Origin: Salvator merianae
Taxonomy: Eukaryota > Chordata > Lepidosauria > Squamata > Teiidae
Assembly: GCA_003586115.2 (NCBI GenBank)
Contig: QVOM02000101.1
Coordinates: 26,084,901 to 26,148,900 of the forward strand
Length of the DNA: 64,000 bases
Direction of reading: 5' to 3'
The position numbers were made by a program, and so were the translations under genes. Shown here piece by piece: positions 1-11,924 of this stretch. The notes beneath the pieces are model-generated. The model saw only the letters and a program-made list of their open reading frames with translations. It was not told the DNA's origin and searched no databases. Within the stretch, counting starts at the first letter, position 1, and each line of letters starts with the position of its first letter.

Positions 1-2449
1 CATGAGCAAAAGCTCTCAGTAGAGTGTTAGCAAAACTCATGGTAGCAAAAAGCTCACTTGACTGATCTGTTTTACTTGTACAGTGAAAAATATTGCTAAG
101 CACTGATCTTATATATATAACTAGGTAAAAGTAAATTATGGCATTGTCATATAGTCCAGCTTTCCCAAGAGACTATTAGTAAATTAAATGATATCTATAT
201 TTACCAGTGCTCTTCACTCATGTGTATTCTTCATAAATGTCAGTAACTGTGAGGCATGAAAAGAAGTTGAAGAGAAGAAAATAAGTTTGAAACTTAGGAT
301 CTGATCAGACACACTTAATGAGACACCCTCTGGGTGAATTTGAGGCAGTGAGGGCAGACATAAAATCCCTAAAATCTTCTTACCATGTTCTGAAGCCTAA
401 GAATATGTGCCCCTTCCTCATATAGGGAAAAATAACACCAAGAGTGACTCTTTCTTTCCGTTGCATTGGGGAGGGAACCTCATAAACACAGAGGAGGTAA
501 ATGTAGCCAATCACAACATGGGAACAAATGCTGCTGGTGAGCAACCAATCAAGGTCATGGAAAGCCAGCCAGACAAGTGGCCAATTGGTGCTGAGCACTT
601 GTCAGGAAGGTATTCCTAAACTTTGAGGCAAACAGAACGACCAGCCTGGAAGCATGAGGTAGGTTTTTGTTTTTTTGGTGCATCTGCAGAACAGCTGCAT
701 TTTCTAAAAGGGCTATTGAAAAAGGTCCTATTTGATCACACCCTTACACAAAGTGGTTGTCTGCATGTTGTTGCCAACTAAATTTGTCCAAGTGTCCCGT
801 TTTCCCTATTTAGAAATCATGGGTATGTATATCTTTGTTAAGTGTGCTGTATTCAAGTCACAAATAAATTGATCATGACTTCTTTTATATCATAACAGCC
901 TCATAGTTGTTTAGTCAGGGTTGGCTAAGACACCTTCCTGGCTATGCTGATGCCTGGCAAGCTGCTTTACAGTGGGTGTCTCTGCCTGGGCACAGGCTCC
1001 TTGGGCAAGTGCCTCAGCTTTCATTGGGGTATGGCTCATTTTGCCACAGCAAGGCATCCTGTCAGTGTGTGAAGCAGCAGCTTGCATGCTGCTTCTCACA
1101 CACTGTCCTTTAGGCACTTTTGACTGCTCCCCCTTAGGAACTAGCAACTCCACAGACATTTTGGTGGGGGAGGGTTGAGACTGGCTGTCCTGGGGTATTG
1201 TCAAAGGTATCTTGGCCATAAAACTGAAGTGTGGTTATAACTGAATTGCAATGTCCTTAGTTGCTCCATTCATCTTAATTCAGCTGCATTTACTTGATAG
1301 GACTTTAAACTGCTTGTGATTCTTTTATATGTTTAGATGAAAGTGAACAATCACTGATCAGTTTTGACTTGGGCACGCCTTTATGCTCTCATCTTTCACT
1401 GCCCTTAAAATCTTTGCCACAGGTTTTGCTGTTCCTATGACATTTAAAGTGAATATTATATAGGTACTAATTGCAATGAGGAGAAATATTTATATCTTGA
1501 AAAGTTACATCCTATTCTCTTCCTTTTGACTGTTTTATCCCCCTTTTTTCAGATGTCTAATATTCTGTTCTTTGTAGAGCTTCTACATTTGTGGAATGTC
1601 CTCTAAGGCTTCACAGAATGTTTCAGCCAATCTTTCTTTGGCAGTACTTGCTCATGTGCTGACTACAAAGAAGGAGGTTTTGTAAAGGAATCTTCTATCC
1701 TCCTCTGACTTTTTGTTCATTGCATGAAATAACAACAAAAAAAAGTCTTTGAAAGTTCTTGTGAATTTCTGAACAGCTAGGAAATAAAAGACTGATAAAA
1801 TTAATACTTGAAGTTCCATCCTAGAGAGATGCTTTTCAACCTACTATCTGAGAATTCCGTTGTCTCCTTTGCATAATTCTCTGAACATTTTGTCTCCTAT
1901 TTCTCAACACAAAGTCTGGACCCAAGGTTGTGTGAAATGGAAACAATCCACTCTAGTGAAAGTTGATGTCATATGAAATAAATACCTTGGCCGATTTACA
2001 GGCTCCTTTAGTAACCAAAGCTGCTCTATATCTCACTTTTACTTGTCCCCTTTTCCCTTTTTTTTTTTTTTTTTTTTTAATGCCCTTTTTAATAGGGATC
2101 ATGCGAGGCAATATTAAAGGGTTCTCATGCTCCAACCAATCAAGGCAAGAGCTCTCAAAGACATTTTCAGGAAAGCAATTTTGATGTTCTCTGTGCCTCT
2201 TCTTCTTTTTCTATGCTGTAAATCACAGCATCCCACAGCTTCTTCTCCTTCCACCAGTGCTTCTCCTAAGGTGATGCCTGCTTCCCTTTCTGGCAAATAT
2301 CCTCCTACATCCCTTTTGTCAGATCCACTTCTTGAAAGCTACCAAATCATGCAGTAGTGACTAAAAGGGTCCCCTTAAACAAGAAATATTCACAGTTTCT
2401 AAACCACATACTAGTAATAATGTGTTTTATTAAAAACTGGGCCCTACTG
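1..2449. other. Non-coding AT-rich stretch, no gene seen
   Basis: No reading frame here resembles a known protein. There is a somewhat GC-richer patch at about 900-1200 containing a hairpin (1063-1105) and a poly-T run at 2058-2078. No repeat family could be named. Confidence 0.6.
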
Positions 2450-2464
2450 TGGAGTAAAGACTAG

Positions 2465-3226
2465 TTGAGTCAAGTCAAATTGATGAGTCCCAATGCACAA
2501 AGCATGGGAAACAAACAAGGAGAACTGGAAATCCTAGCACAGGAAAATAAATATGATGTCATAGGCATAACTGAAACTTGGTGGGATGATACACATGATT
2601 GGAACACAGACCTCGAGGATACAACTTCTTTAAAAAAAAACAGGCTTAATAAAAGGGGAGGAGGTGTTGCATTGTATGTAAGGAAAGTATATACCATCAC
2701 AGAGATTAATCTTTCAGATAATGGAAGCCCTGTAGAAACTGTTTGGGTGAAAATACAAGGAGAGAGCAACACAAAGGATACTGTTGTAGGAGTTTATTAT
2801 TATTATAGACCCCCTGGACAAACAGAAGATATGGATGAACTCTTTATACATCAGATGGCCAAGCTCTCAGGGAAACACGACCTAGTGATTATGGGAGATT
2901 TTAACTATCCGGACATTTGTTGGGAATCTCTCTCAGGCAAAAGTCACGGGTCCAATAAATTCTTATCCTCTCTGGCAGATAACTTCATTTTACAAAAGAT
3001 GGAGGAAAAAACAAGAGGGTCTGCTATCTTGGACCTAATCCTTACCAACAGAGAGGAAATGGTTGAGGAAGTAAGGGTGACAGGGACCCTGGGAGGCAGT
3101 GACCATGCTATCATTGAGTTTTGGATAGCAAAAGGAGGAAGATCTGAGAGGACTCAGACTTCAAGGTTAGATTTCAGAGGAGCAGATTTTGATGGACTCA
3201 GAAGGAGGGTAGGAAGGAACCATTGA
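2465..3226 (+). pseudogene. CR1 ORF2 endonuclease domain fragment
   Basis: About 253 codons of the apurinic/apyrimidinic-like endonuclease that nicks target DNA for target-primed reverse transcription. Visible motifs: TETWW at residues 36-40, GDFN at 144-147, LDLILT at 189-194 and GSDHAIIEF at 211-219, the usual endonuclease signatures in the right order. The frame ends at a TGA after RRRVGRNH, while homologous coding continues downstream (LDVLKDRNVQEGW), so the stop is internal to ORF2. No credible start codon is present because the element is 5'-truncated. Confidence 0.9.
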
Positions 3227-3228
3227 CT

Positions 3229-4093
3229 GGATGTCTTAAAGGACAGAAATGTCCAGGAAGGATGGGAAATTTTGAGAAAAGAGATTCTAGAGGCACAATC
3301 TTTAATAATTCCTAAAAGAAGAAAGAATGGCAAGCATCTAAATAGACCAGGGTGGATGAACCCTGAACTTAATAACTTGCTAAAAAGAAAAAAAGAAATG
3401 TTTAAAAAATTGAAACATATCAAAAGAAGAATATAATGCAATCTGCAGGAACTGCAGGATAAGTGTCAGAAAGGCTAAAGCTAAAAATGAATTGAGGATT
3501 GCAAGAGAGGCCAAAAACAATAAAAAAAAAAGGGGGTTGGGGGTATGTCAGAAGCAAAAGAAAAGTCAAAGAAGCTATAGGACCTTTACAGAATGAGAAG
3601 GGTGATTTGGTGAAAAACAACATTGGGAAGGCAGAACTTCTGAACTCCTATTTTGCATCTGTTTTCTCTCAGAAAGGAAATGAAACATCAGTTGACCTTC
3701 ACTGTGCTGTTGAGGGAATAAGAGAATCAAGGCACTGTATGGACAAGGAGAAGGTGAGGGAACACTTAGCAAATGTAAATGAATTCAAGTCTCCAGGCCC
3801 AAATGAATTACATCCTAGGGTGCTGAAGGAATTAGCTGATATAATTGCTGAACCACTCTCTGTGATATTTGGGAACTCATAGAGATTAGGAGAAGTCCCA
3901 GAAGATTGGAGAAGGGCGAATGTTGTACCTATCTTTAAAAAAGGAAAGAAGGCTGACCCAGGCAACTACAGGCCTGTGAGCCTGACTTCAATACCAGGGA
4001 AGATCCTTGAACAAATCATTAAACAGCATATATGGGAGCACTTGGATGGGAATGCAGTAATTAACCAGAGCCAACATGGATTTGTAACAAGCA
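3229..4093 (+). pseudogene. CR1 ORF2 linker and RT N-terminal part
   Basis: Continuation of CR1 ORF2 between endonuclease and RT. The longest clean piece (3499-3882) includes KSPGPNELHPRVLKELAD, the start of the RT region. An in-frame TAG follows at about 3880, after which typical CR1 RT sequence resumes (EVPEDWRRANVVPIFKKG, then NYRPVSLTS). Several stops occur in the linker at 3430-3500. The segment ends at the deletion junction at 4093, just after FVTSK, before the first catalytic RT block. Confidence 0.85.
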
Positions 4094-4946
4094 AGTTTTT
4101 ATAAACGATCTGGATGAAGGAGTCGAGGGGACGCTGATCAAATTTGCAGATGACACAAAGCTAGGAGGGCTTGCTAACACTAGGGGGGAGAAGGAGAGGA
4201 TTCAAAATGATTTGGACAAGCTTGAACAGTGGGCTGAAACTAGCAGAATGACATTTAACAGGGAGAAATGCAAAGTTTTACATCTGGGCAAGAAAAATGA
4301 CAATATCCAATACAGAATGGGAGGAATCTCGCTGAGCAGCAGCACATGTGAAAAGGATCTGGGTGTACTAGTAGATCACAGATTAAACATGAATCAACAG
4401 TGTGATGCAGCTGCAAAAAAGGCAAACACCATCCTGGCCTGTATCAAAAGGAGCATAGAGTCCAGATCACGAGAAGTAATTATCCCTCTTTACTCTTCCT
4501 TGGTCAGACCTCATCTGGAGTATTGTGTCCAGTTCTGGGCACTCCAGATTAAAAAAGACATTGACAAACTGGAACAAGTTCAGAGAAGGGCGACCAAAAT
4601 GGTGAGTGGTCTGCAAACTATGTCCTACGACGAACAGTTAAAGGACCTAGGAATGTTTAGCCTGCAGAAGAGAAGACTGAGAGGAGATATGATAGCTGTT
4701 TTCAAGTATCTGAAGGGCTGTCACAGTGCAGAAGGATTGGCCCTATTCTCAGTTGTGCAAGAAGGAAGGACTAGAAACAATGGGATGAAAATTCAAGGGA
4801 GTAGATACAGGCTAGATATTAGGAAAAACTTTCTGACCGTAAGGGCAATCAGTCATTGGAACAGGTTACAACAAGAGGTGGTGGGCTCTCCTTCGCTGGA
4901 GGTCTTCAAGGAAAGGCTGGACAGATATCTGTCTGGGATGCTTTAG
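4094..4946 (+). pseudogene. CR1 ORF2 RT catalytic motif and C-terminal domain
   Basis: Carries the RT catalytic motif FADDTK (about 4142-4160) followed by the long CR1 C-terminal domain (clean frame 4212-4946, 244 codons, with [15 protein letters not shown] and [15 protein letters not shown]). The RT block containing motif A (DFSKAFD in the other copy) is absent, removed by the deletion whose junction lies at 4093/4094. The ORF terminates with TAG at 4944-4946, the natural end of CR1 ORF2, followed by a roughly 90-bp 3' UTR. Confidence 0.88.
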
Positions 4947-5065
4947 TGAATCCTGCATTGAGCAGGGGTTGGACTCGATGACCCTGGAGGTCCCTTCCAA
5001 CTCTATGATTCTATGATCTATGATTCTATGAGTCAAGCTGGATAGGTTAGGGTCAATGGAATAAG

Positions 5066-5480
5066 AACATTAGAACATAAAAGGGTTCCTGCTGAATCAA
5101 GCCACAACCCATCTAGGCCAGTATCCTGTATCACACAATGGTCCACCAATTGCTTATGGGCATTCTCAAACAGAAGGCAAAGGCAAAATCTTCACCTGCT
5201 CTCAACTCCTTGCAAATGACCTTTAGAGGCATCCTGTCCATCTCTCCAAACTCAAGGCAGTATTTAAGCATCCATTCTAGTAGCCATTGATACACCTGAC
5301 CTCCACGAATTTGCCTAATGCTTTCTTAAAGCTATCCAGGTTGCTGTCAGCACAGTTCTTGAGACACTGAGTTTGCTCTAAACCACTGACTCCATTAAGA
5401 ACTATAGGTCTCACCTCTGGGGTAAAACCAGGGAGGGATCATCTTAAGTGCTTGATTAAACTTCTTACATTCTGATTCCC
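5066..5480 (-). repeat. Old CR1-type LINE 3' end, antisense
   Basis: The plus strand begins with AGAACATAAAAGGGTTCCTG and continues with the motif set widely seen in sauropsid genomes (CATCTAGGCCAGTATCCTGT, TAGCCATTGATACACCTGAC, CACGAATTTGCCTAATGC), which I recognise as the reverse complement of a CR1-type ORF2 end plus 3' UTR. It is heavily diverged and lies directly behind the younger CR1. Family-level assignment is from memory of the motif. Confidence 0.6.
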
Positions 5481-5829
5481 CTTCTGCACTGAGCATTATT
5501 CCAGAACAAATTCTGGAATATGGGTTGCCATCCAGATGCTAGAATGGCAAGCCACACCCCCTGTCATGCTTTGCTCGCATTGGACAAGGCATGGACCAGG
5601 CTAGTGACCAGAGCTGAAGTGAGTTTGGAACAATTTGCTTGTTCTGGAACAGAGTGGCTCACCCTGTCACAGAACACCGCTGGTAAGTATGGAAAGGTCT
5701 CGGTCTCAATCCAATTACAGATTGTGATGTTTTGGGACATTCTAGAGTATTAGGGCAAACCTTAGAAAACAAGGGGGGGGCACTTCCCACTATAGAACAG
5801 ACCTCACATCACAGCAACAGTCCACACTG
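5481..5829. other. Unassigned DNA between repeats
   Basis: No gene or nameable repeat. It leads into the interspersed repeat that starts near 5830. Confidence 0.5.
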
Positions 5830-6128
5830 TGAGACCTTGGAAAAGATTGGCATCAGGATGCCAGCATTCATAGTACAAATCTCAGTGTTCTGTTGGTGTC
5901 TGGTGCCAAGGCAGTGGCCAGAAAACTTCTGGCTGCTGCCATGGTGACTGGCAATACAGTGCAACCATGTTACTCTGTGTTTGCATGTGGAACTGGATGC
6001 AAAGGCAGTGTACTGTTTGGTGCACCACAGCAAGTAGCAATTGGGAGCCACTGTAGTCTGCTCCCAATCATTAGGGGCTCTACAAAATGAGGAAACACTT
6101 GTTTAGTGAGCATCCCTGATGCTCACTA
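5830..6128 (+). repeat. Interspersed repeat with terminal hairpin (copy 1)
   Basis: Shares scattered but ordered blocks with the reverse complement of 41530-41945: GGCAGTGGCCAG, CTGGCTGCTGCCATGG, CTGCTCCCA and a terminal AACATCCCTGATGTTC-like hairpin. In this copy the right end is a perfect stem TAGTGAGCATC / GATGCTCACTA with a 3-base loop (about 6106-6130). No protein is encoded. It is most likely a non-autonomous DNA element; the superfamily is not resolved. Confidence 0.6.
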
Positions 6129-6130
6129 GT

Positions 6131-8209
6131 ATATAGTCTTTCTGCTTCAGCTTTTTCCCTCCAAATACCCTATTTACTCAAGCACATCTCTAACTTTCTT
6201 CCACTTTACCAGAAAGATTCAGTCTCCAGAATCTGTCCAAATAAGCTAGGAGTTGCCATAAAGACACCCAACTCCTTTCACTTCTTTCTGCCTTTATGGG
6301 TTGAAGCTTAGGCTTAAAGCTAGAGAATAGAGTAAATGTATGACTACTGCTTTTCTTTGACCAATCTCAGTCACAAGAGATCTAGCATCAACTGGATGCT
6401 CAAAATTTAAAAATACTAAAAATGTTAAACAGATCCTTCAGTTCATTGAAACCTAGTTGTTAAAGAATTGATGACCACAGTTTTGAAGGTAAGATACAGA
6501 CTAAATTGATTCTAATTTAGTAGTCTAGCCAGGAAAAGAAAGAATTGATTGGACCTTTGAAATTTATTGGACTGAGACAGAGAACAGCTATCCACCCAAT
6601 TATATTTAAGGTTTCCAATTAGCTTATATGTAATTTTGAGAAAGAATATGATACTGACATTGAGTCTTCCAAGTGAATATGTGTGTTTGATTCAGCATTA
6701 AAACCAACACCAGTGTTACAAAATAGGTGGAAACTTCCTCCAGACAGCAACTGAAGATGCTTTATGGGGCATAATAATAACATTATTGTCCTCAACAGGG
6801 TTCTCCTGGTCTATGATTCATCACACATGCTAGATTCCTTTATTTGCGGTTTTCTGTCTCACAACACACACATAAACAGTAGCATCTCTTCTTTCTTGTT
6901 GGTCCCTGCCTCCAGAGTTTCCACAGCAATGGCTCAATTGATACAATGTATGCCTTTCTCTTTTAAAAAACAGTCCCAGACAAAACATCAAAGACAGGGA
7001 ACAAATGTTCCCCATGTTTGCATGGCCAGAAGTGTCAGTATGCTTGCAAAGAACATATTTGTCACAGTTACACATCTTCAACCTTGGTATAGGAAAATAA
7101 TTTGCAAAATAGTAATTGTGGAAAAGAACAAGATATTCTTACACTGACCTTCTCTTGAAAATTGCTGCTCTATAAAACTTTAATCTGAAAAATAATGTCT
7201 GTTTCAAATTAGATAAATGCTTGTGAAATTAACAACAATTTGGAAGGTGGCATTACATTTTCAACAAGAGTAAATAAAATAAATAATTGTGAAGGTTCTA
7301 TGTAAAGGAACTATCAGTGTTAAGTGGTGTACCTAGTCAAGTCTCACAGAAATTCTAAGCAAGCCTGACCTTGTTACAATGTGGATAGGAAACCACCAAG
7401 AAACTATGCATTGCTGGTTCAGGTTTATTGGCAAGTACAATCTGAACAGGCTTTAGCTTGGATGAATCCCTACCCTTAGCCATTCTGCTCTCTTCTTGAT
7501 TCTGGGGTCACTAACAAGAACAGTGGCTGCTAGTACAAAAGCTGGTCAGACTGTTCCTCACAGTTCTGCCAACAAATGAATGAGCAGATTGGCATCACTA
7601 ATGTGAATCACTGACACAGAAGGTTTTCTGTTGTCCAACACCATCCACCCCTACCATGCATCAGATTACAGTGTTCGGATAACAATGTAATTTGTTAGGA
7701 TTTGTTTGAAAGGAATATATATATAAATTGAACAGATACTTCAACCATTTCTCTCAAAAAGAAAATAATAATAACACTCTCCAAACATTTCAAATACCTT
7801 TGACAGAGTATTGACTTCTCCTAGAGTTACACAAAAAATAATATTGAAAGATTTGTAAATCAGAAAATATACTCAACGAGCAGGCTTGCAGACTGAGATT
7901 GCACAGTAACAAGAGAGGGATGTATATCTGATTGGGAGTCTGACTTGATTTTCCCAAATCACATTTTGATCCTCCGTGCTGAACATAACAACTAGGCATT
8001 AAGTCCACACATTATTCACATCCGTGCACTTGGTTCACATTTCTAATTCTGGCACAGAATCTTTTATCATAGACTTTTCATACCCCGAGTCCAGAATTTG
8101 ATTTCTTTTTTTCTACACTGCATTTTGGATATCATTTTACCAGTATGCATGAGAGATGTGCCAGGCTGGACTCAGCGTGAACCAGCTTGTACAATTAAGC
8201 CCTAGCTTG
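6131..8209. other. Non-coding stretch, nothing recognised
   Basis: AT-rich sequence without a credible ORF, RNA gene or nameable repeat. Confidence 0.5.
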
Positions 8210-8310
8210 CTTTATTTTGTTTGTTTTTCCATCCCACTGTATACCCAAAGGTCTCACCAAATGTTACAATAAACTCAATTTAAATACAATTTAAAATGAA
8301 AGTGACTAAA
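8210..8310 (-). repeat. L2-type LINE 3' end fossil, antisense
   Basis: The block TACCCAAAGGTCTCACCAAA followed by TGTTACAATAAA closely parallels the antisense 3' end of the larger L2-type copy at 37140-37190 (TACCCAAAGGTCTCAGGGCA, GGTTACAACAATTAAAAC). Only about 100 bp survives. Confidence 0.55.
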
Positions 8311-9251
8311 ACAACAAACCATGCCTGAAAGGAATGGAGAAACTGTTTCTTCAGTTTCCCTTACTATGTGGAGCTATAATTTAAAACTGAGATTCATTTC
8401 TATGGCATGTTGATCCTTGCCACATTTGAGTACTCTGGTCATTGAGGCCTTGAAGCAGTGGTACAGGACCTGCTTTGGCCTTTCTGCATCACTTTTGTAT
8501 CCCTAAATTACCACCATGACCAAAAAAAGACTGCAAAGAAGCCATGAAAGGCTATGAAGACAATTTACAGCTGCTTTGTGACATTTTTGCAGGAAAATGA
8601 TTCTTATACAGCTACAGTAAAAATGCCACAAAGAGGCTGTAGAAGTCTGTGCAGATATTTTCCAGCTGCAAAGTGGCACACTATGGCCACTTTGTATGGG
8701 GATGTTTCTGTGATTCCTAAGTGTGTTTTGTGGACTATTAATGTCACAGAACCCTCAACCACTGACGAGGAGGGTAGTGTTTCCACTATTACTCCATCTC
8801 CAGTATCTCCACTACTTTTTGAAGCATTGTTGTTTTCAACGGTTGATGTGGATGCATACCTTTCCTCCAGTAACACCTGCAGGGTTATGCGTAACTACCT
8901 GATAACCATATTCATGATTAAATGGCTATTACTTTAAATGCTTTGTGCCACAATTGACTACTGTTTGCCTTCCACAGGCATATTGAGCAATCCAGAGAAG
9001 GACTCATCCAGCCAAGATGAGGAAAATAACCCAGTTGAGACTTCATGGTCCCTTCACAAATGCCTCACCGTTGTCTTCTTTCACCCTGAGATTTCCCATA
9101 GCATTCCCACCAATGACATTCCACCATTTGCTCAGGTTATGGTGTTCAGTGGTATTTTGGGAAGGGGAGGAAAACTTCTCCCTATCCACCTTGACCACAC
9201 ACCGTATGATTTTATGATTTTATGCACTTCTGTTATATATCCTTTGGACTT
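8311..9251. other. Non-coding stretch with one unsupported 127-codon frame
   Basis: Contains an open frame at 8554-8937 (+) with no recognisable domain and an equally open frame on the opposite strand, so I do not call it a gene. Nothing else is recognised. Confidence 0.5.
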
Positions 9252-9273
9252 AAATAATTAATAATAATAATTA

Positions 9274-9322
<49 letters not shown>
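9252..9322. repeat. (AAT)n microsatellite
   Basis: About 70 bp of near-perfect AAT repeats, preceded by a few TTAATTAAT variants. Confidence 0.95.
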
Positions 9323-9384
9323 GAGGATGCATGCTCTGTCATCACTCTAATTCAGCTGTCTACCATTACTCAAACATCCCTTTC

Positions 9385-9545
9385 CTGGTCAGTCACAGTT
9401 AGGTCTGAGCCCATTTGTATATAGGAGTAGTAGCTCCAGTGTTCATCACCTTCCATTTATTCACATCAAATGACATTTTCCATTTTGGTACCCATTCCTC
9501 CAAATTGCAGAGATCTATTTGGAATTCTTCACAGTCTTTTTTTTT
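9385..9545 (-). repeat. CR1-type ORF2 fossil
   Basis: Read on the minus strand it gives a degenerate version of the segment just after the CR1 RT catalytic motif: a DLxxLEEWVPKWKMSFDVNKWKVM-like reading, matching the W..KW.M.FN..KC.VM pattern that element B shows as TKRMTFNREKCQVLHLG. It is much older than the two larger CR1 copies. It ends at a poly-T/poly-A patch (9537-9559). Confidence 0.6.
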
Positions 9546-9559
9546 TTAAAAAAAAAATT

Positions 9560-11399
9560 CTATGGTGGTTATTGCTAGATGTCAAAGTAGACATTATTCT
9601 ATATTAAATATTAGACACTTGTCAGGTGGATTTCATTAATTGCAGCCACAGAGTTAATTACCTCACACTTTCTTCAGTTTTCTTCATTACCATGGTTTCT
9701 ATTGTTTTTGAAAGATTTTATGTATATATATTAGTTCTGTAAACTAGATAAAAATATTTTAACTAAGTCTATTATTACAGACATTTTATGTCATATATTG
9801 TATTTTATAAATTATCTTTGCTTTCATCTGATTGTTTCTTGATTGATTGATTGATTGATTATTTTTAAAAAAATCAGTTGCTTTTCCTTGACATAGTTAC
9901 CACCACAACTAGTCCTAGACTGCTACCACACACAATCTACACTGAAATAATAACAGGTCATGGAAGTGTGATCATTCTGCTTCTGCGTCCTTTGTTTAGC
10001 TGTGTTAGTTTTCTGATGCCACTTCAGACTTCTGTGTCACACGCTACCAACTGTTGCAGCAGTCAGGAAGCCACAATGACTCTGTCTCACGACTTCCTCT
10101 TCTGAAGTATCACGGTATAGAGTTGTCAACTCTGGTCCAGGTGTCCTGGTGGTATATGGGAATAAATTTCATTTAGACAATGGGAACAGCATAGATTATA
10201 CTTGGAGTCCCATCTGTTCTTTGTTACCTCACTCATTTTGTTTTTTGGGATTTTTTTTAATTGACAATGGTTGAAGGGTACAAGGGTTAATATCCTTTTT
10301 CTTCAGAAAGGACCACAATGAGAACATAGTAATAACCAAGCTAAGAAACAATACAAAAGAAAAATTCCAAGAAGAAAGTTTGTGTATCTTTTAAAACTCC
10401 CCTTCATGTTTGCCTATAGCCATACTACCTAGATAGACATAAATACATACTGCATGGACCACTAGACTATGAATGGTGATGGAATATGATTCTGTTCAAC
10501 ACAAAGTTTTTTCATCATGACTACATTAAAAACTGTCAGACCAAACACACCTGTGCTTTGTGTCTAGCAAACAAACTCATGCAGAAATACCTTACAGCAA
10601 AACTAAATGATTAAAAGTCCCATGTCTAGAATGTAACAAAAGATGCTCAAACAACTTTGAGGGTTTTGGGTTTTTTTGTTTTTTTTCCCCAGATCAGATC
10701 TTAAATCTTTTGAATTTCTGAAACAGAAAAGGTGGTCATACTAATGTATTCCTAGAGCAACCTCTTTAAATCATTATCAGGGTGTTATATTTGACTCCCA
10801 GCAAAAGATTTGAAATGTCTGCCTTCTCCTGAGTGAATACATTTATGTTATTATGGCATGCAGTCAGCAATTAGTAAGATGAATTTTCCATGTCTTGTCA
10901 GCTGCCTGGCTCACCGAGATAACATTTTTAGTGGATTTATAAACCAGAAGGTATAATTAGCAATGATATATATTAAATTTAAAAAAGGAAGAGGAGGAGA
11001 AAACTTTATGCTTTTTCATTGATTTTGAAAGTCAGTGGCACATATTTTACAGCATGAACCTAAAATCAAGACAGCATTTATTTATACAGTACTAGTGAAT
11101 ATGAAGATCTGAATGATATTTTTAAAATGTTACTTCTGAAACTATAAACATGAGATAAAACAGGCATGTTTGTACTTGCCATAATCCAAAAAATGTTACT
11201 ATGTTTTTAGTCAAACAACTTGCAAATGGATCACATAATCATTTCTCAGATTCTCCACCTAGAATCAAGGAACCTAAATTATATCACCTAAGCCTGTAAT
11301 GTCTTTTATATTTTATTCTTCTTTATCTCCCTCTCCAAATGAATTTTGTATATTTCTTCTTAGTTCTAAGTAGACAGACAAAACAGATAAAGGAGATAG
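9560..11399. other. Non-coding AT-rich stretch
   Basis: Contains a short (TTGA)n run near 9840-9860. No gene and no nameable repeat seen. Confidence 0.5.
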
Positions 11400-11645
11400 A
11401 ATCATAGAATCAAAGAGTTGGAGGGGACCTCCATGGTCATCAAGTCTAACCCCCTGCTCAATGCATGATTCACTAAACCATCCCAGATAGATATCAGTCC
11501 AGCCTCTCCTTGAAGACCTCCAGTGAAGGAGAGCTCACCACTTCCTGTGGCAACCTGTTCCATTGACTGTCAGAAAGTTTTTTTCTATATTTAGTCTGTA
11601 TCTACTCCCTTGAAGTTTCATCCCATTGTTTCTAGTCCTTCCTTC

Positions 11646-11897
11646 TTATACAAGTGATAATAGGGACAATCCTTCTGCACTGTGACAGCCCTTCAGATAC
11701 TCAAAAACAGCTTTCATGTCTCCTCTCTTCTGCAGGTTAAACATTCCTAGATCCTTTAACCATTCCTCATAGGACATGGCTTGCAGACCACTCACCATTT
11801 TGGTCGCCCGTCTCTGAACTTGCTCCAGTTTGTCAATGTCTTTTTTAAACTGGGGTGCCCAGAACTGGACACAATACTCCAGATGAGGTCTGATCAA
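11646..11897 (-). pseudogene. CR1 ORF2 C-terminal domain remnant
   Basis: An 83-codon remnant with [20 protein letters not shown] and [18 protein letters not shown], matching the C-terminal domain of the first CR1 copy. It stops within the conserved GLSLLSLV region and lacks the last part of the domain in this frame. Confidence 0.85.
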
Positions 11898-11924
11898 GGT
11901 AGAACAAAGAGGGATAATTACTTC

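Larger units (their letters stand above)
2450..5033 (+). mobile_element. CR1 LINE, 5'-truncated, internally deleted
   Basis: Non-LTR retrotransposon of the CR1 group. Read in order on the plus strand it has an AP-type endonuclease, a pre-RT linker, the start of RT, the RT catalytic block and the CR1 C-terminal domain, followed by a short 3' UTR ending in repeats of the ATTCTATG octamer (about 5005-5033), the CR1 terminal signature. The 5' end is truncated just before the endonuclease. Several stop codons and frame changes break the ORF, and RT has lost 295 nt relative to the second CR1 copy at 11400-12882. It is a dead copy. The family call rests on protein motifs and the 3' tail. Confidence 0.92.

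Noticed and set aside
8554..8937. 127-codon frame on the plus strand
   Set aside because: No recognisable motif, and a comparable frame is open on the opposite strand, so chance is likely.
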